NCBI RefSeq assembly: GCF_007785775.2
Contig: NZ_VNIK02000017.1
Span: 23,921 to 75,699, forward strand
DNA: 51,779 nucleotides
Reading direction: 5' to 3'
Source of the DNA: Flagellimonas hadalis
GTDB taxonomy: Bacteria > Bacteroidota > Bacteroidia > Flavobacteriales > Flavobacteriaceae
Numbering within the stretch: the first letter of the stretch is position 1; every line of letters begins with the position of its first letter. The notes below the pieces were generated by a model that was given only the letters and a program-made list of their open reading frames with translations, did no database searches and was not told the origin of the DNA. Of this stretch, positions 1 through 8,258 are shown piece by piece. A program made the position numbers and the translations under genes.

Positions 1-17
1 AATAAACATTCCACCAA

Positions 18-46
18 ATGATCGATCATCCAACTGTATGATCATA
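18..46. promoter_or_regulatory. Two palindromes upstream of parA
   Basis: Two perfect palindromes sit side by side: ATGATCGATCAT at 18-29 and TATGATCATA at 37-46. Both carry ATGATC/GATCAT half sites and their centres are 18 bp apart. They lie about 100 bp before the parA start, in AT-rich DNA with no ORF. A repressor operator or a centromere-like partition site is plausible because parA follows, but this is inference. No clear TAnnTTTG box was found between them and parA. Confidence 0.35.
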
Positions 47-145
47 CAAATACTTATATCAACAAATATCCAAACCATTGAACAAATGCCTATGTAATTG
101 ACCCTATATACAAATATTCCTTTACTCACTTAAATACATATCAAT

Positions 146-829
146 ATGAAAACAAAGATCATTTCAGTCGCCGGGGAAAAAGGCGGCGTGGGCAAAACGA
201 CCCTCAACATCATGCTGGCCACCAACCTGTTCCATACCTATGGAAAGAAGGTAGTCCTTTTGGATGTGGACGACCCCCAGTTCTCCATTTTCAAGAAAAG
301 ACAGCGCGAACTGGACCTTATCGGGGAAAATGGAGAGGACAGCCTCCCAATATATCCCATAATCCGGGTGACGGTAAGGACCATTAAGGACAAGATCCTG
401 CAGCATTATGGAAAAGTGGACTACATCATCATCGATTTCCCGGGAAGCCTGAGCCTCGAAATGGTACAGGGCCTTATGTTCGTCGAACATATCTTCATAC
501 CCTTCGACCATGACGAGCTGGAAATCGACAGTACCTTCAATTTCTACAGGACATTGAAGAAAAACTTCTTGGACAATGGGGACAGGGTACTGCGATCGGT
601 CCATCTTTTCTTCAACAAATATCGGGAAGTCCAAAAGAACAAGTTCGCGAACTTAAAGGGTGATGTCCTGACGGCAGGCCTTCCCTTCATGCAGCATGTG
701 GTCAAGGAGAAGACCATATACCGGGAACAGTACAGGAGCACCCTCCATCCCATCCCGGAACAAATGGAGACGGGACCACGGGATATCAGGAACTTTTTTG
801 AGGAAGTCCTTAAATTATCCAGTAATTGA
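146..829 (+). CDS. ParA/MinD-type ATPase of a conjugative element (TraA position)
   Basis: A 227-residue P-loop ATPase of the ParA/MinD/Soj type. The deviant Walker A motif KGGVGKTT is at residues 12-19, the Walker A' segment LLDVDD is near residue 40, and a Walker B-like stretch (IIIDFPG) is near residue 96. In Bacteroidetes conjugative transposons a ParA homologue (TraA) opens the tra operon, and the downstream order here supports that role. It may act in maintenance or in regulating transfer, which the sequence cannot decide. The next gene starts one base after its stop codon, so the two are probably co-translated and may work as a pair. No N-terminal DNA-binding extension is seen. Confidence 0.85.
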   Translation: MKTKIISVAGEKGGVGKTTLNIMLATNLFHTYGKKVVLLDVDDPQFSIFKKRQRELDLIGENGEDSLPIYPIIRVTVRTIKDKILQHYGKVDYIIIDFPGSLSLEMVQGLMFVEHIFIPFDHDELEIDSTFNFYRTLKKNFLDNGDRVLRSVHLFFNKYREVQKNKFANLKGDVLTAGLPFMQHVVKEKTIYREQYRSTLHPIPEQMETGPRDIRNFFEEVLKLSSN

Positions 830-830
830 T

Positions 831-1445
831 ATGGCCATGAAACCCTCAATGAGGGATTTTTTAGGAAGGACCAAATATGCTACAAAAGACAATGACCAAA
901 AATCAAGCAATGAACAAATGAAAAAAAGTAAAGATACGGGCCAACTGATAAAGGCCATAACAATGGACATGGACAAAACGGATGGCGTGTTGGATAGGTT
1001 AAAAAAGGAAAGGTCCTCCGGAATGGAGACCGATCAAACTGGGGAAACGGCCGATCTTACCAACGACACCATGACTGGAACACCCGGTACCAGAGCTCCA
1101 CTGGATAAAGATCCGGATGGTGCCGAAACCCCGAAGGCTGAAACCGTGGTACGGCCCATGGAAAACGCGAACCGTCCAGCCAAACGGAAAAAAATGACAA
1201 AATCCGAGGAAAGAATTTGGCAGGAATTCAATAAAACCGTTGAATCTGAGTTTTATAGGGACAAAAAAGATGTGTTCCAGATGTCCTTGAGCGGGGAATG
1301 CCTAGCCGGTTATGAAAGGCTGGCCCTTGGATTGGGCTATAAAATGGGAAAAAAGATCAACCGGAACGAGATTCTAAGGAAGGTCCTGGAAGAATTTGTC
1401 CATAAGAACGGGGCCAAACTGGAGAAACTGATAGAAAAACTATAA
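831..1445 (+). CDS. DUF3408-like conjugation protein (TraB/TraC position)
   Basis: A 204-residue protein that starts one base after the parA stop; a second ATG at 837 is equally possible. The first 130 residues are charged and low-complexity, rich in Lys, Asp and Thr, and probably disordered. The last 65 residues form a compact domain ending in two predicted helices (NRNEILRKVLEEFVH). This resembles the C-terminal ribbon-helix-helix-like part of DUF3408 proteins, which follow ParA in Bacteroidetes conjugative transposons. By position it may be the DNA-binding partner of the ParA protein. The family assignment rests on architecture and context rather than a diagnostic motif. Confidence 0.6.
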   Translation: MAMKPSMRDFLGRTKYATKDNDQKSSNEQMKKSKDTGQLIKAITMDMDKTDGVLDRLKKERSSGMETDQTGETADLTNDTMTGTPGTRAPLDKDPDGAETPKAETVVRPMENANRPAKRKKMTKSEERIWQEFNKTVESEFYRDKKDVFQMSLSGECLAGYERLALGLGYKMGKKINRNEILRKVLEEFVHKNGAKLEKLIEKL

Positions 1446-1455
1446 TAAACTGTAT

Positions 1456-1812
1456 TTGAACCTATTCTGGAAAATAACATTGGGCATTACGGCCATGTAT
1501 TACGTATACGTGGCCTGGGTCCTGTTGGTAAAAAAGAAAAGGGATAGCAAAAAAATCAAAGAAAATAATGATTATTTGTATTTAAGTAATAAATTTGTAA
1601 ATAATTCACAAGAAGAACAAGCCGATTTGGAAACCATACTCAGCCAGGTGGATGAAGTCGAGAACAACTCCAAACTCCTGGAGGCTTTCAAAAACAAAGG
1701 CTCTTCAAGTGAAGCATTGAACAATTCCTTAACTCGCACAGAAAATGAAAAATTCAAGATCATCCGTAACAGGGATGTTACGGACAAGACCGATCCCGAC
1801 CCGGAAACTTAA
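1456..1812 (+). CDS. Small membrane-anchored tra-operon protein, function unknown
   Basis: A 118-residue protein opening with a TTG codon; the only other early start is ATG at 1495, which would cut into the hydrophobic segment. Residues 3-25 form one membrane helix followed by a KKKR stop-transfer cluster, so the rest is probably cytoplasmic. That remainder is Glu/Asn-rich and likely coiled. It sits 10 bp after the DUF3408-like gene, and its 3' end overlaps the traE reading frame, which shows it belongs to the same transcript. By position it could correspond to TraC or TraD of CTnDOT-like elements, but no family motif was recognised. Confidence 0.55.
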   Translation: MNLFWKITLGITAMYYVYVAWVLLVKKKRDSKKIKENNDYLYLSNKFVNNSQEEQADLETILSQVDEVENNSKLLEAFKNKGSSSEALNNSLTRTENEKFKIIRNRDVTDKTDPDPET

Positions 1813-2101
1813 ACTCTTGCTCCTTATCGGGCTGGGCCTTTGCCTACCACACGATTCCTTTGGGCAATTGAACGAACTGACCCAAGAACTCCAACAAGGG
1901 GAACGTGACCTCTCCAGGATCGCTGACATCGTCATCAGTGCCGTCAAGACCATTGCCGGGACATCCACCATTTTGGGTGGATTGGTATTCCTTTACTTAA
2001 GGGACCAACAGAGCGATCTTACCAAAAAGGTGGGACAGGTCATCCTTGGCCTGGCCATTTTCTGGATCCTATTGTCCGTTGGGGACAGCATGCGTTCCTA
2101 A
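1775..2101 (+). CDS. traE: TraE family conjugation protein (DUF4134)
   Basis: About 108 residues from the ATG at 1775; an in-frame ATG at 1745 would lengthen the overlap with the upstream gene from 38 to 68 bp. The N-terminus is basic, then comes a signal-like hydrophobic stretch ending near SFGQ. Two further hydrophobic helices follow (IAGTSTILGGLVFLYL and VGQVILGLAIFWILL), separated by a short polar loop. This layout and the G-x-x-I-L-G-L helix are typical of DUF4134, the TraE protein of Bacteroidetes conjugative transposons, thought to be part of the membrane mating channel. The traF gene follows 11 bp later, as expected for the family. Confidence 0.75.
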   Translation: MLRTRPIPTRKLKLLLLIGLGLCLPHDSFGQLNELTQELQQGERDLSRIADIVISAVKTIAGTSTILGGLVFLYLRDQQSDLTKKVGQVILGLAIFWILLSVGDSMRS

Positions 2102-2112
2102 AAAAGGCCCTC

Positions 2113-2433
2113 ATGGAAGACAAGTTTGTCCTTATACGGAAAGGACTCCAGAAGGAGGTCCTGTTCCTCGGCCTCAAGGCCAGATACATCAATCATTGTA
2201 TTTATATAGGCCTTGGCATACTCTCCCTAGGGTTCATTTTATCGATGGTCGTCCCCACGTTCATGGCCCTAGTGGTAACCACCTGTGCTCTATTGTCCAT
2301 GTTCGCCATCCTCTTGTTCCATTCCAGGACCTACGGAGCCAGGGGATTCATCAAAAAGATGGCCGATGCCTCCAGGCCGGACAAGATCAAGATCTCTCGA
2401 CCGTACAAAAATATGCCCCTATGGAAAGGATAG
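2113..2433 (+). CDS. traF: TraF family conjugation protein (DUF4133)
   Basis: A 106-residue protein with the DUF4133/TraF pattern. A short N-terminal cytoplasmic segment contains RKGLQK and GLKARYI. A membrane hairpin spans roughly residues 32-72, and a basic tail follows with a YGARGFIKKM element and a final segment near RPYKNM. It sits between traE and traG in the canonical order. Its last 13 bases overlap the proposed traG start. In the family it is an inner-membrane component that may act with the TraG ATPase, in the way VirB3 is linked to VirB4. Confidence 0.8.
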   Translation: MEDKFVLIRKGLQKEVLFLGLKARYINHCIYIGLGILSLGFILSMVVPTFMALVVTTCALLSMFAILLFHSRTYGARGFIKKMADASRPDKIKISRPYKNMPLWKG

Positions 2434-4982
2434 TCGATATGATGGATGTGTTCCCCATTTATGGATATGAAAGGAATTCCCTCATTTCCAAGGAAAAGGG
2501 CTGTTTGACCATTCCCTTGAGATTGGAGCTCCCAGAGGTGTTCACTTTGGACCAAAGGGATTACAACGCCTTGAACGGACTCTTCTTCAACATCATCGAC
2601 ATATTGGGCCCCAACATGATCCTGCACCGACAGGACCATTTCTTTGAGGAAAGGTACGGCCCCATCCCGCAACGGTTGAACGGTGATTTTATGGAGATAG
2701 GCAATGAACGGTATTTTGAGGAGCGTCCTTTTCTAAGGGCCGAGCACTACCTATTTATCAGCTTGGTACCGACGGGGTATTACAAATATGGCCCCACCAG
2801 GGTCAATTCCTTTCTCTCGAAAAAAAGGGATTTCTTTTTGGACAGGACAATTCCCAAAGAATTCCTTGACCGGGATCTCCTGTTGGATTTTGAGGCGAAG
2901 GTGGAAAGTGTTTCGAACCTATTGAACGGATCGGGCCTTATCCGGTCGGAGGTAATGGGGTATGACGCGCTATTGCACGAAGGAGGACTCTATGCCAAAT
3001 ATTTCAGCCTTTCCGCATCCAATAAAAACCTGCCCGATATCGACTTTTCCAACAATTCCATCAAGATCGGGGAGAAACAGGCCCGGTTCTTTACCGTGGA
3101 AAACCTGGACCAGTTCACCAAGGAATATTTGGGACCATATGAACTGTACGGGAAATTCACGACACAGCACAACCGGTTCCCTGTTGGCAATCTATTTTCC
3201 ATCGGGTTCAAGATACCCCATGAACACATCATCAACCAATACATCTATATCCCTGAACAGGAAAAGGCCCTTAAGGGATTGCGGAAAAAGGCCAAGCGCT
3301 TCGACCAGTTCGGCAATGGAAAAAAAGACGACAGCAATGGGATCTATGCCGATCAGATTCGGGAGTTCAATACCGACATCCTTGAAAACCACAAGGAGAT
3401 CGTCTTTTACCATTTGAACGTCCTGGGGTTCAACAACACAGATAGGAACCATGGAAAAATGTGCAGTGCCGTTGCGGACGGTTTCAAAAAGCTCAAGATC
3501 AATGCCAAGGAAAACAACATTGACCGAAAGAACCTGTTCTTCGCAGGGATACCCGGAAATGCCGTGGGCCTCCCTTCGGATATGTACATGCCCATGTCCA
3601 GCGATATGGCCGCCTCATTGGTATACTTTGAGGGCGGATATCGTGACGGTTCGCAAGGGATCGATGGTCTACGGTTGATCGACAGGGTCTGTGGAAGGCC
3701 CCTGTCCGTCAGTGTCTACCGGGAACCCGAGAGAAACCATTGGATATTCAATCGTGGCATGCTGATCGCCTCTGGATCCGGGGGCGGCAAGTCCTATGTG
3801 GCCAACCATTACATTGCCTCGGAACTCCGCCAAGGGGCGGAGGCCATCATCATCGAGGACGGTAATTCCTATGAACGGATCACAATGGTGTTTGGCGGGA
3901 CCATCATCGAACATGACGACAAACGGCCCTTTACCTTCAATCCCTTTAAGTTGGATTCTTATGACACCATTGAAAAGGACGATGGATCCAGGGCATTGAC
4001 CGAGGGCAAGGTCCTCAATCTGGTCACCCTCTTGAAATTGATAACGGGTGACGACCGTGGTGTTTTTGGGGATACGATGTCCAACGAGGTCAAAAATACC
4101 GTTCTTGAAAACCTGTTGCCCGGATATTATTCCCATATGTGGGAGACCGGGAACACCGATTTCCGGTTCGATAGCTTTTATGAATACTGCCAAGAACATC
4201 TCAAGGTCCTTGTCGGTGCAAAAAGGATTTCCAAAGAAGTGTTCGACCCCGATGTCTTTCTGTTCCTTTTGGAGAAATACTATAAGGGCGGGCCAAGGGA
4301 AAGGTTGCTGAACCGGGAAGATGAAAGGATTGCCCGTCTGGGCGAGGAAAGGCTGGTCTATTTCAAATTGGGGAAACTCATCGACAATGAACTGTTGTTC
4401 CCCATTACCGCCCTCATGGTCATGGAAATTTTTGACAAAAAGCTCCTCGATAAGGACAAACTGCCCATCAACAAGATGATGGTGGTCGATGAGGCATGGA
4501 AGGCCCTTTCCAGAAAGGAATTCGAGGATTATTTCAACAGCCAGTCCAGAATGGCCAGAAAATATGGTGGCCAGCCCATCTTTATTTCCCAGAAGGTTGA
4601 TGACTTTATTGCCTCCGAGGTCATCAAGAATGCCATCGTAGTCAATTCCCATATCAAGGTCTTCCTGGACATGGGGGATTTTGAGAATGCCTTCGAGGAC
4701 ATCCAGGAAATGATGGGTCTCAGTGAAAAACAGAGGCAATCCATCCTTTCCCTGAACAGAGATCTGCCGCTCGATCGGAAATATCGGGAGGTGGCCTTTT
4801 GTTGGAAGGACAGGGTGAAGGTCTACGGAGTGGAAACCTCATTAGTGGAAAAATGCATTTATGAGACCAACCCGATGGAATCGCACAAGATCAATGAACT
4901 GCATAAAAAGAACCATAACAATTGGGAACTGACGGCCAAGGATTATTCCCTACTGCCTTCCCAAAAAACACAGGAAAAATGA
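2421..4982 (+). CDS. traG: TraG, VirB4-type conjugation ATPase
   Basis: Start taken at ATG 2421, giving about 853 residues and a 13-bp overlap with traF; ATG 2439 or 2442 are alternatives. The open frame extends further 5' but that part overlaps traF and has no family features. The N-terminal half resembles the TraG N-domain (PIYGYE, then LPEVFTLDQ). The Walker A motif GSGGGKS is near residue 451 and the Walker B segment MMVVDEA near residue 686, followed by a SRMARKYGGQ stretch typical of VirB4/TraG. It is the cytoplasmic motor that powers assembly or DNA transfer of the mating channel. Length and order match the Bacteroidetes family, and no inactivating change is visible. Confidence 0.92.
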   Translation: MERIVDMMDVFPIYGYERNSLISKEKGCLTIPLRLELPEVFTLDQRDYNALNGLFFNIIDILGPNMILHRQDHFFEERYGPIPQRLNGDFMEIGNERYFEERPFLRAEHYLFISLVPTGYYKYGPTRVNSFLSKKRDFFLDRTIPKEFLDRDLLLDFEAKVESVSNLLNGSGLIRSEVMGYDALLHEGGLYAKYFSLSASNKNLPDIDFSNNSIKIGEKQARFFTVENLDQFTKEYLGPYELYGKFTTQHNRFPVGNLFSIGFKIPHEHIINQYIYIPEQEKALKGLRKKAKRFDQFGNGKKDDSNGIYADQIREFNTDILENHKEIVFYHLNVLGFNNTDRNHGKMCSAVADGFKKLKINAKENNIDRKNLFFAGIPGNAVGLPSDMYMPMSSDMAASLVYFEGGYRDGSQGIDGLRLIDRVCGRPLSVSVYREPERNHWIFNRGMLIASGSGGGKSYVANHYIASELRQGAEAIIIEDGNSYERITMVFGGTIIEHDDKRPFTFNPFKLDSYDTIEKDDGSRALTEGKVLNLVTLLKLITGDDRGVFGDTMSNEVKNTVLENLLPGYYSHMWETGNTDFRFDSFYEYCQEHLKVLVGAKRISKEVFDPDVFLFLLEKYYKGGPRERLLNREDERIARLGEERLVYFKLGKLIDNELLFPITALMVMEIFDKKLLDKDKLPINKMMVVDEAWKALSRKEFEDYFNSQSRMARKYGGQPIFISQKVDDFIASEVIKNAIVVNSHIKVFLDMGDFENAFEDIQEMMGLSEKQRQSILSLNRDLPLDRKYREVAFCWKDRVKVYGVETSLVEKCIYETNPMESHKINELHKKNHNNWELTAKDYSLLPSQKTQEK

Positions 4983-5611
4983 AAAAACTGATTTACCTAA
5001 TGAATTTGGTCTCCTTGGTCGCCCTGGGCCAGATTCCCGTAACCGATGCGGCGACCAACGGCTCCCTCGGGATCACCAACAACCAATTGGCCCAGATCCA
5101 TATACAGCTCCGATCATTGGGAAACCGGTTGGCCACCACCAACCGGAAATTGGATCGGTTGATCGACCTGATGGAGAAAAACAATGATCAGACCACTAGG
5201 TCAAGGGAAATCCTAAAAGAGGAACTTGATGCCATGAAGACCGCTCCGGACTATGTGTTGGAATCCACGGAACTGTCCAACATCACAGAATTAAAGGATA
5301 AGATCTTGGAAGCCTATAGGACTTCACAGGAAACCATCGGGAACCTTAAGAATTTGGATTCCAAGGAGACCAAGGAATTCCTGGCCATTGCCACTGATGC
5401 GCTGTTGAGGACAAAAGACCTTTTCCAGCAGAGCAGGACCATCCTGAACACGAGATCCCTCATGCACCCCGAGGAACGTCTCAAGAAGATCAACGACATC
5501 ACCGTTAAGTTGAACGGGGTATTGGACGGTCTGATCGCACACAACAAACGGATGAAACAGCTCGATGCCTCTAGGGGAATACGAAGAACATTGATAGACC
5601 TGAACCGATGA
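4979..5611 (+). CDS. Secreted coiled-coil protein in TraI position
   Basis: A 210-residue protein whose ATG overlaps the traG stop (ATGA), which fixes the start; the longer open frame upstream lies inside traG. The first 25 residues are a signal peptide ending near VTDAA. The mature part is almost all heptad-like helix with few aromatic residues. In CTnDOT-like operons this slot between traG and traJ holds TraI (DUF4141), a periplasmic protein of about 200 residues. The match here is by position, size, signal peptide and helical content, with no diagnostic motif. A VirB5-like role at the channel tip or periplasm is possible. Confidence 0.6.
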   Translation: MKKLIYLMNLVSLVALGQIPVTDAATNGSLGITNNQLAQIHIQLRSLGNRLATTNRKLDRLIDLMEKNNDQTTRSREILKEELDAMKTAPDYVLESTELSNITELKDKILEAYRTSQETIGNLKNLDSKETKEFLAIATDALLRTKDLFQQSRTILNTRSLMHPEERLKKINDITVKLNGVLDGLIAHNKRMKQLDASRGIRRTLIDLNR

Positions 5612-6540
5612 CCTTGCTGGCCTTTACACAAAATATGACCGATGCGGGCATCCGGGAAGAGGTGAACGAACTCTTTGACCAATATATCCTGGACGCCTTT
5701 GACGCGGTGGATCCCATCATGGACATTGGACAGGAATTTGCCTATATCGGGATAGGCATCATCGCATTGAAGGTGTTCATGAACGAACAGACCCGGGCCG
5801 ATTTTTTCGCCTACCTCAAATGGGTCCCATTGGCGTTGATCCTGTTAAAGTACAAGGTGTTCGCACGATCGATATTCCAATTCTATGAGGGTATCGGAAA
5901 CTCGTTGAAAGGCAACGATGTCTCATGGGACATCCTACAGTTGAAGATATACCATGCCCAGACAAGGGCCATGGAGGACATCGGTTCCTCATGGAGCCTG
6001 TTCGATATGGACTGGTCGGCATTGGAATCCCTGATCTTGAGCGGTATGACCTCCGGGATCACCACTTTCGCCTCCATTGTTTCCACCGTGGTCTTCATCG
6101 GGATAAAGGCCATGTCCGTGATCTACCTGTTCGTCCTTATCGTTTTCGGTCCCCTCAATATCGGGCTGTCGTTCATCCCTGCCCTATCGGGAATGTGGAA
6201 GGCCTGGTTGCAGAAATTCATGTCCGTCTGCCTTTGGATCCCCATGTTGCACTTGATCGACAATTTTATGCTCAAGATCATGGAAAAGCTCATCGATTCC
6301 CTATTGTTGCGTACCGAGGCCAATCTGGGGTTGGTCCTGACCAGTGCCCTTCTGATTCTGATGAACCTGTTCGTCTATCTCAAGGCCCCTACCCTTTCCA
6401 ATTTTATCGTACAGGGAATGAACGTGAATGCCGGGCAATTGAAGGAAAAGACCAAGCACTATGCCAAAAAGGCCGCACAAACTGCCATTGATATAAAAAC
6501 GGGTGGGACTACAAAAGGTGTAAGAACATTAATTCAATAG
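5608..6540 (+). CDS. traJ: TraJ, polytopic inner-membrane conjugation protein
   Basis: A 310-residue membrane protein starting in an ATGA overlap with the preceding gene. It has about six hydrophobic segments. The central group (SVIYLFVLIVFGPLNIGLSF, then WKAWLQKF) is characteristic of TraJ of Bacteroidetes conjugative transposons, which matches the VirB6/TrbL channel role. The C-terminus is basic and soluble, with a KEKTKHYAKKAA stretch. The traK gene begins 5 bp after its stop. It is probably a core part of the inner-membrane channel for DNA or protein substrates. Confidence 0.85.
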   Translation: MTLLAFTQNMTDAGIREEVNELFDQYILDAFDAVDPIMDIGQEFAYIGIGIIALKVFMNEQTRADFFAYLKWVPLALILLKYKVFARSIFQFYEGIGNSLKGNDVSWDILQLKIYHAQTRAMEDIGSSWSLFDMDWSALESLILSGMTSGITTFASIVSTVVFIGIKAMSVIYLFVLIVFGPLNIGLSFIPALSGMWKAWLQKFMSVCLWIPMLHLIDNFMLKIMEKLIDSLLLRTEANLGLVLTSALLILMNLFVYLKAPTLSNFIVQGMNVNAGQLKEKTKHYAKKAAQTAIDIKTGGTTKGVRTLIQ

Positions 6541-6545
6541 GAAAT

Positions 6546-7175
6546 ATGGAATTCAACGAAGGTTATAGGGTTTTCAACGATATTACAAGGGCAGAAAGAA
6601 GATCTAACCGACTGGTTGTCCTATCTTTAGCTTTCATGCTTTTTAGTTTTTTGTGCTGTACCTATGTTGTCAATAGGGTCAACGAAAGTGCAAAGAACAA
6701 CTTTTACCTTTTGGACAGCGGCCAGAAATTGGCTACTGTTCGGGTCAAGGACTACAAAAGGGCCATCGATATCCTGTGCGAGGGACATGTGGGCATTTTT
6801 CATGAACTTTTCTTTGGCCTGGAGCCGGACCTGGGGTTCATAAAAAGGAATATCGAGGGAAAGGCACTTTTCATGGTCGATCGTTCGGGCATGCGACTCT
6901 ATAACCGTTTGGTGGACCAGGACTATTACGAGGATATCGCCAAAAGTGGCTATTCGATAGAACTGGAGAAGGACAGTATCATCATTGACTATTCGTCCTA
7001 TCCGTTCAGGTTCAGGTTCATCGGAAAGCAAAAAATTGAAAGGGACGGCGAGACCGAATATCGGAACTTGGTCACGACAGGCTATTTGATGGAGACTAGA
7101 TCCACCCCCAATAATCTGAACGGCCTTAAAATCGTCCGTTTCGATGTATTGGACAACAGGGACCTACGCAAATGA
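6546..7175 (+). CDS. traK: TraK, VirB8-like conjugation protein
   Basis: A 209-residue protein with a short cytoplasmic N-terminus, one membrane helix at about residues 22-44 (LVVLSLAFMLFSFLCC) and a periplasmic domain of about 165 residues. This bitopic layout and its place between traJ and traM define TraK, the VirB8-like scaffold of Bacteroidetes conjugation systems. The stop codon overlaps the ATG of a 17-codon ORF that occupies the place where traL would normally lie. Confidence 0.85.
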   Translation: MEFNEGYRVFNDITRAERRSNRLVVLSLAFMLFSFLCCTYVVNRVNESAKNNFYLLDSGQKLATVRVKDYKRAIDILCEGHVGIFHELFFGLEPDLGFIKRNIEGKALFMVDRSGMRLYNRLVDQDYYEDIAKSGYSIELEKDSIIIDYSSYPFRFRFIGKQKIERDGETEYRNLVTTGYLMETRSTPNNLNGLKIVRFDVLDNRDLRK

Positions 7176-7225
7176 TATTTGTTGACAACATAACCCGGTA
7201 CGTTCAGATCTCGATTATCGGGTAA
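7172..7225 (+). CDS. 17-codon ORF in the traL slot
   Basis: ATG at 7172 overlaps the traK stop as ATGA, the coupling arrangement used elsewhere in this operon. The frame encodes MIFVDNITRYVQISIIG and ends with TAA at 7223-7225, 12 bp before traM. CTnDOT-like operons carry a traL gene of roughly 100 codons at this position, and none is present here. This could be a coupled micro-protein, a shrunken traL remnant, or chance. The short hydrophobic end would fit a membrane-associated peptide, but nothing more can be said. Confidence 0.3.
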   Translation: MIFVDNITRYVQISIIG

Positions 7226-7237
7226 AGAAATTTTACT

Positions 7238-8248
7238 ATGGCATTGAACATCCATAAATTGAATGATTGGATCAGGAACCATAAAGGGTTCGCCCTCGCC
7301 CTTCCCATTGCCATCCTGCTCCTCCTATATTTTTTGTCCACCAGTTTCAATGGATTGAAGGGGACGTTCCAAGTAGAAGGAACGACCGATGGTTACAATG
7401 ATTCCCTTCCGGATAGGTCCAACGGGTTGGAAATAAAAGATCCCAACACCTACTATAAGGAGTCCGTCACGGATTCATTGGAAAGGTCAAGAAAGAAAAA
7501 TGGGCCTGCAACCCTAATGGACAGGGAAAAAGAGAACGATTCCCTTGAAAAGATCCTGAAAGACCTTGAAGATTTCTCATTGGTCGATGACAATTCCTCA
7601 TCCAAACCTGAAACGGGACCATTGGAGAACACCATGCCGAACAGTACGGATGTTTCCGGCACAAACGGACCTTCGGAGACCGAAAAGCGCATCGAATACC
7701 GAAAAATGCTACAGCTTGCCCGGGAGGAACGCAGGTCGGGAAGCCAGGATTTCTCCGCCCCGAATGAAAGCGTTTCACAACATAGTGCCCTATTGGCCAA
7801 TATAAGGGCGAAAGCCACGGTATATAGGGACCAATTCGTCGTTCCCGGAAGTAGGGTGACCCTGATCTTACGGGAAGAACTCAGGGTTGCCGATCGGATT
7901 TTCCCCAAGAACACCTTTGTCTATGCCACCGTGAACATCCAAGGGTCCAGATTGTTGATGGACATTTCGAACATAGGGAATTTTCCAATTGCACTGAAGG
8001 CATATGACCAGGAGGACGGCGGTCTCGGCATCTACAATGAAAGGGCGGGGAAACTGCTCACAGAATTCTACGCCGATGTGGAGGAGGGTGCCGTGGGGGA
8101 CATCTCAAGGGAACTCTCCAACGGGATCGACCTTCCCATGACGGAAAATGCGATACGGGCATTCGGCAAGTTCTTCTCCAATAAAAAAAGGAAGGATCGC
8201 GACGAAATATTGTTGATCAACGGGTACAAGGTATTCCTAAAAACGTAA
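7238..8248 (+). CDS. traM: TraM, VirB10-like conjugation protein
   Basis: A 336-residue protein with a basic cytoplasmic N-terminus and a single membrane helix at about residues 21-40. A long low-complexity Ser/Asp/Pro-rich periplasmic linker runs to about residue 180. The C-terminal beta-rich domain has the pattern VPGSRVTLILREEL followed by FPKNTFVYATVNIQGSRL. This is the layout of TraM in Bacteroidetes conjugative transposons and of the VirB10 C-terminal domain, which links inner and outer membranes. The traN gene follows 10 bp later. An extended linker is usual for the family. Confidence 0.88.
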   Translation: MALNIHKLNDWIRNHKGFALALPIAILLLLYFLSTSFNGLKGTFQVEGTTDGYNDSLPDRSNGLEIKDPNTYYKESVTDSLERSRKKNGPATLMDREKENDSLEKILKDLEDFSLVDDNSSSKPETGPLENTMPNSTDVSGTNGPSETEKRIEYRKMLQLAREERRSGSQDFSAPNESVSQHSALLANIRAKATVYRDQFVVPGSRVTLILREELRVADRIFPKNTFVYATVNIQGSRLLMDISNIGNFPIALKAYDQEDGGLGIYNERAGKLLTEFYADVEEGAVGDISRELSNGIDLPMTENAIRAFGKFFSNKKRKDRDEILLINGYKVFLKT

Positions 8249-8258
8249 ACGGCACTCC

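Noticed and set aside
2046..2420. 5' extension of the traG frame
   Set aside because: It overlaps the end of traE and nearly all of traF in another frame and has no family features, so the start is placed at 2421.
3669..4739. 356-codon open frame on the minus strand inside traG
   Set aside because: It is antisense to an intact VirB4-type ATPase with clear Walker motifs, lacks any recognisable domain, and results from the codon bias of traG.
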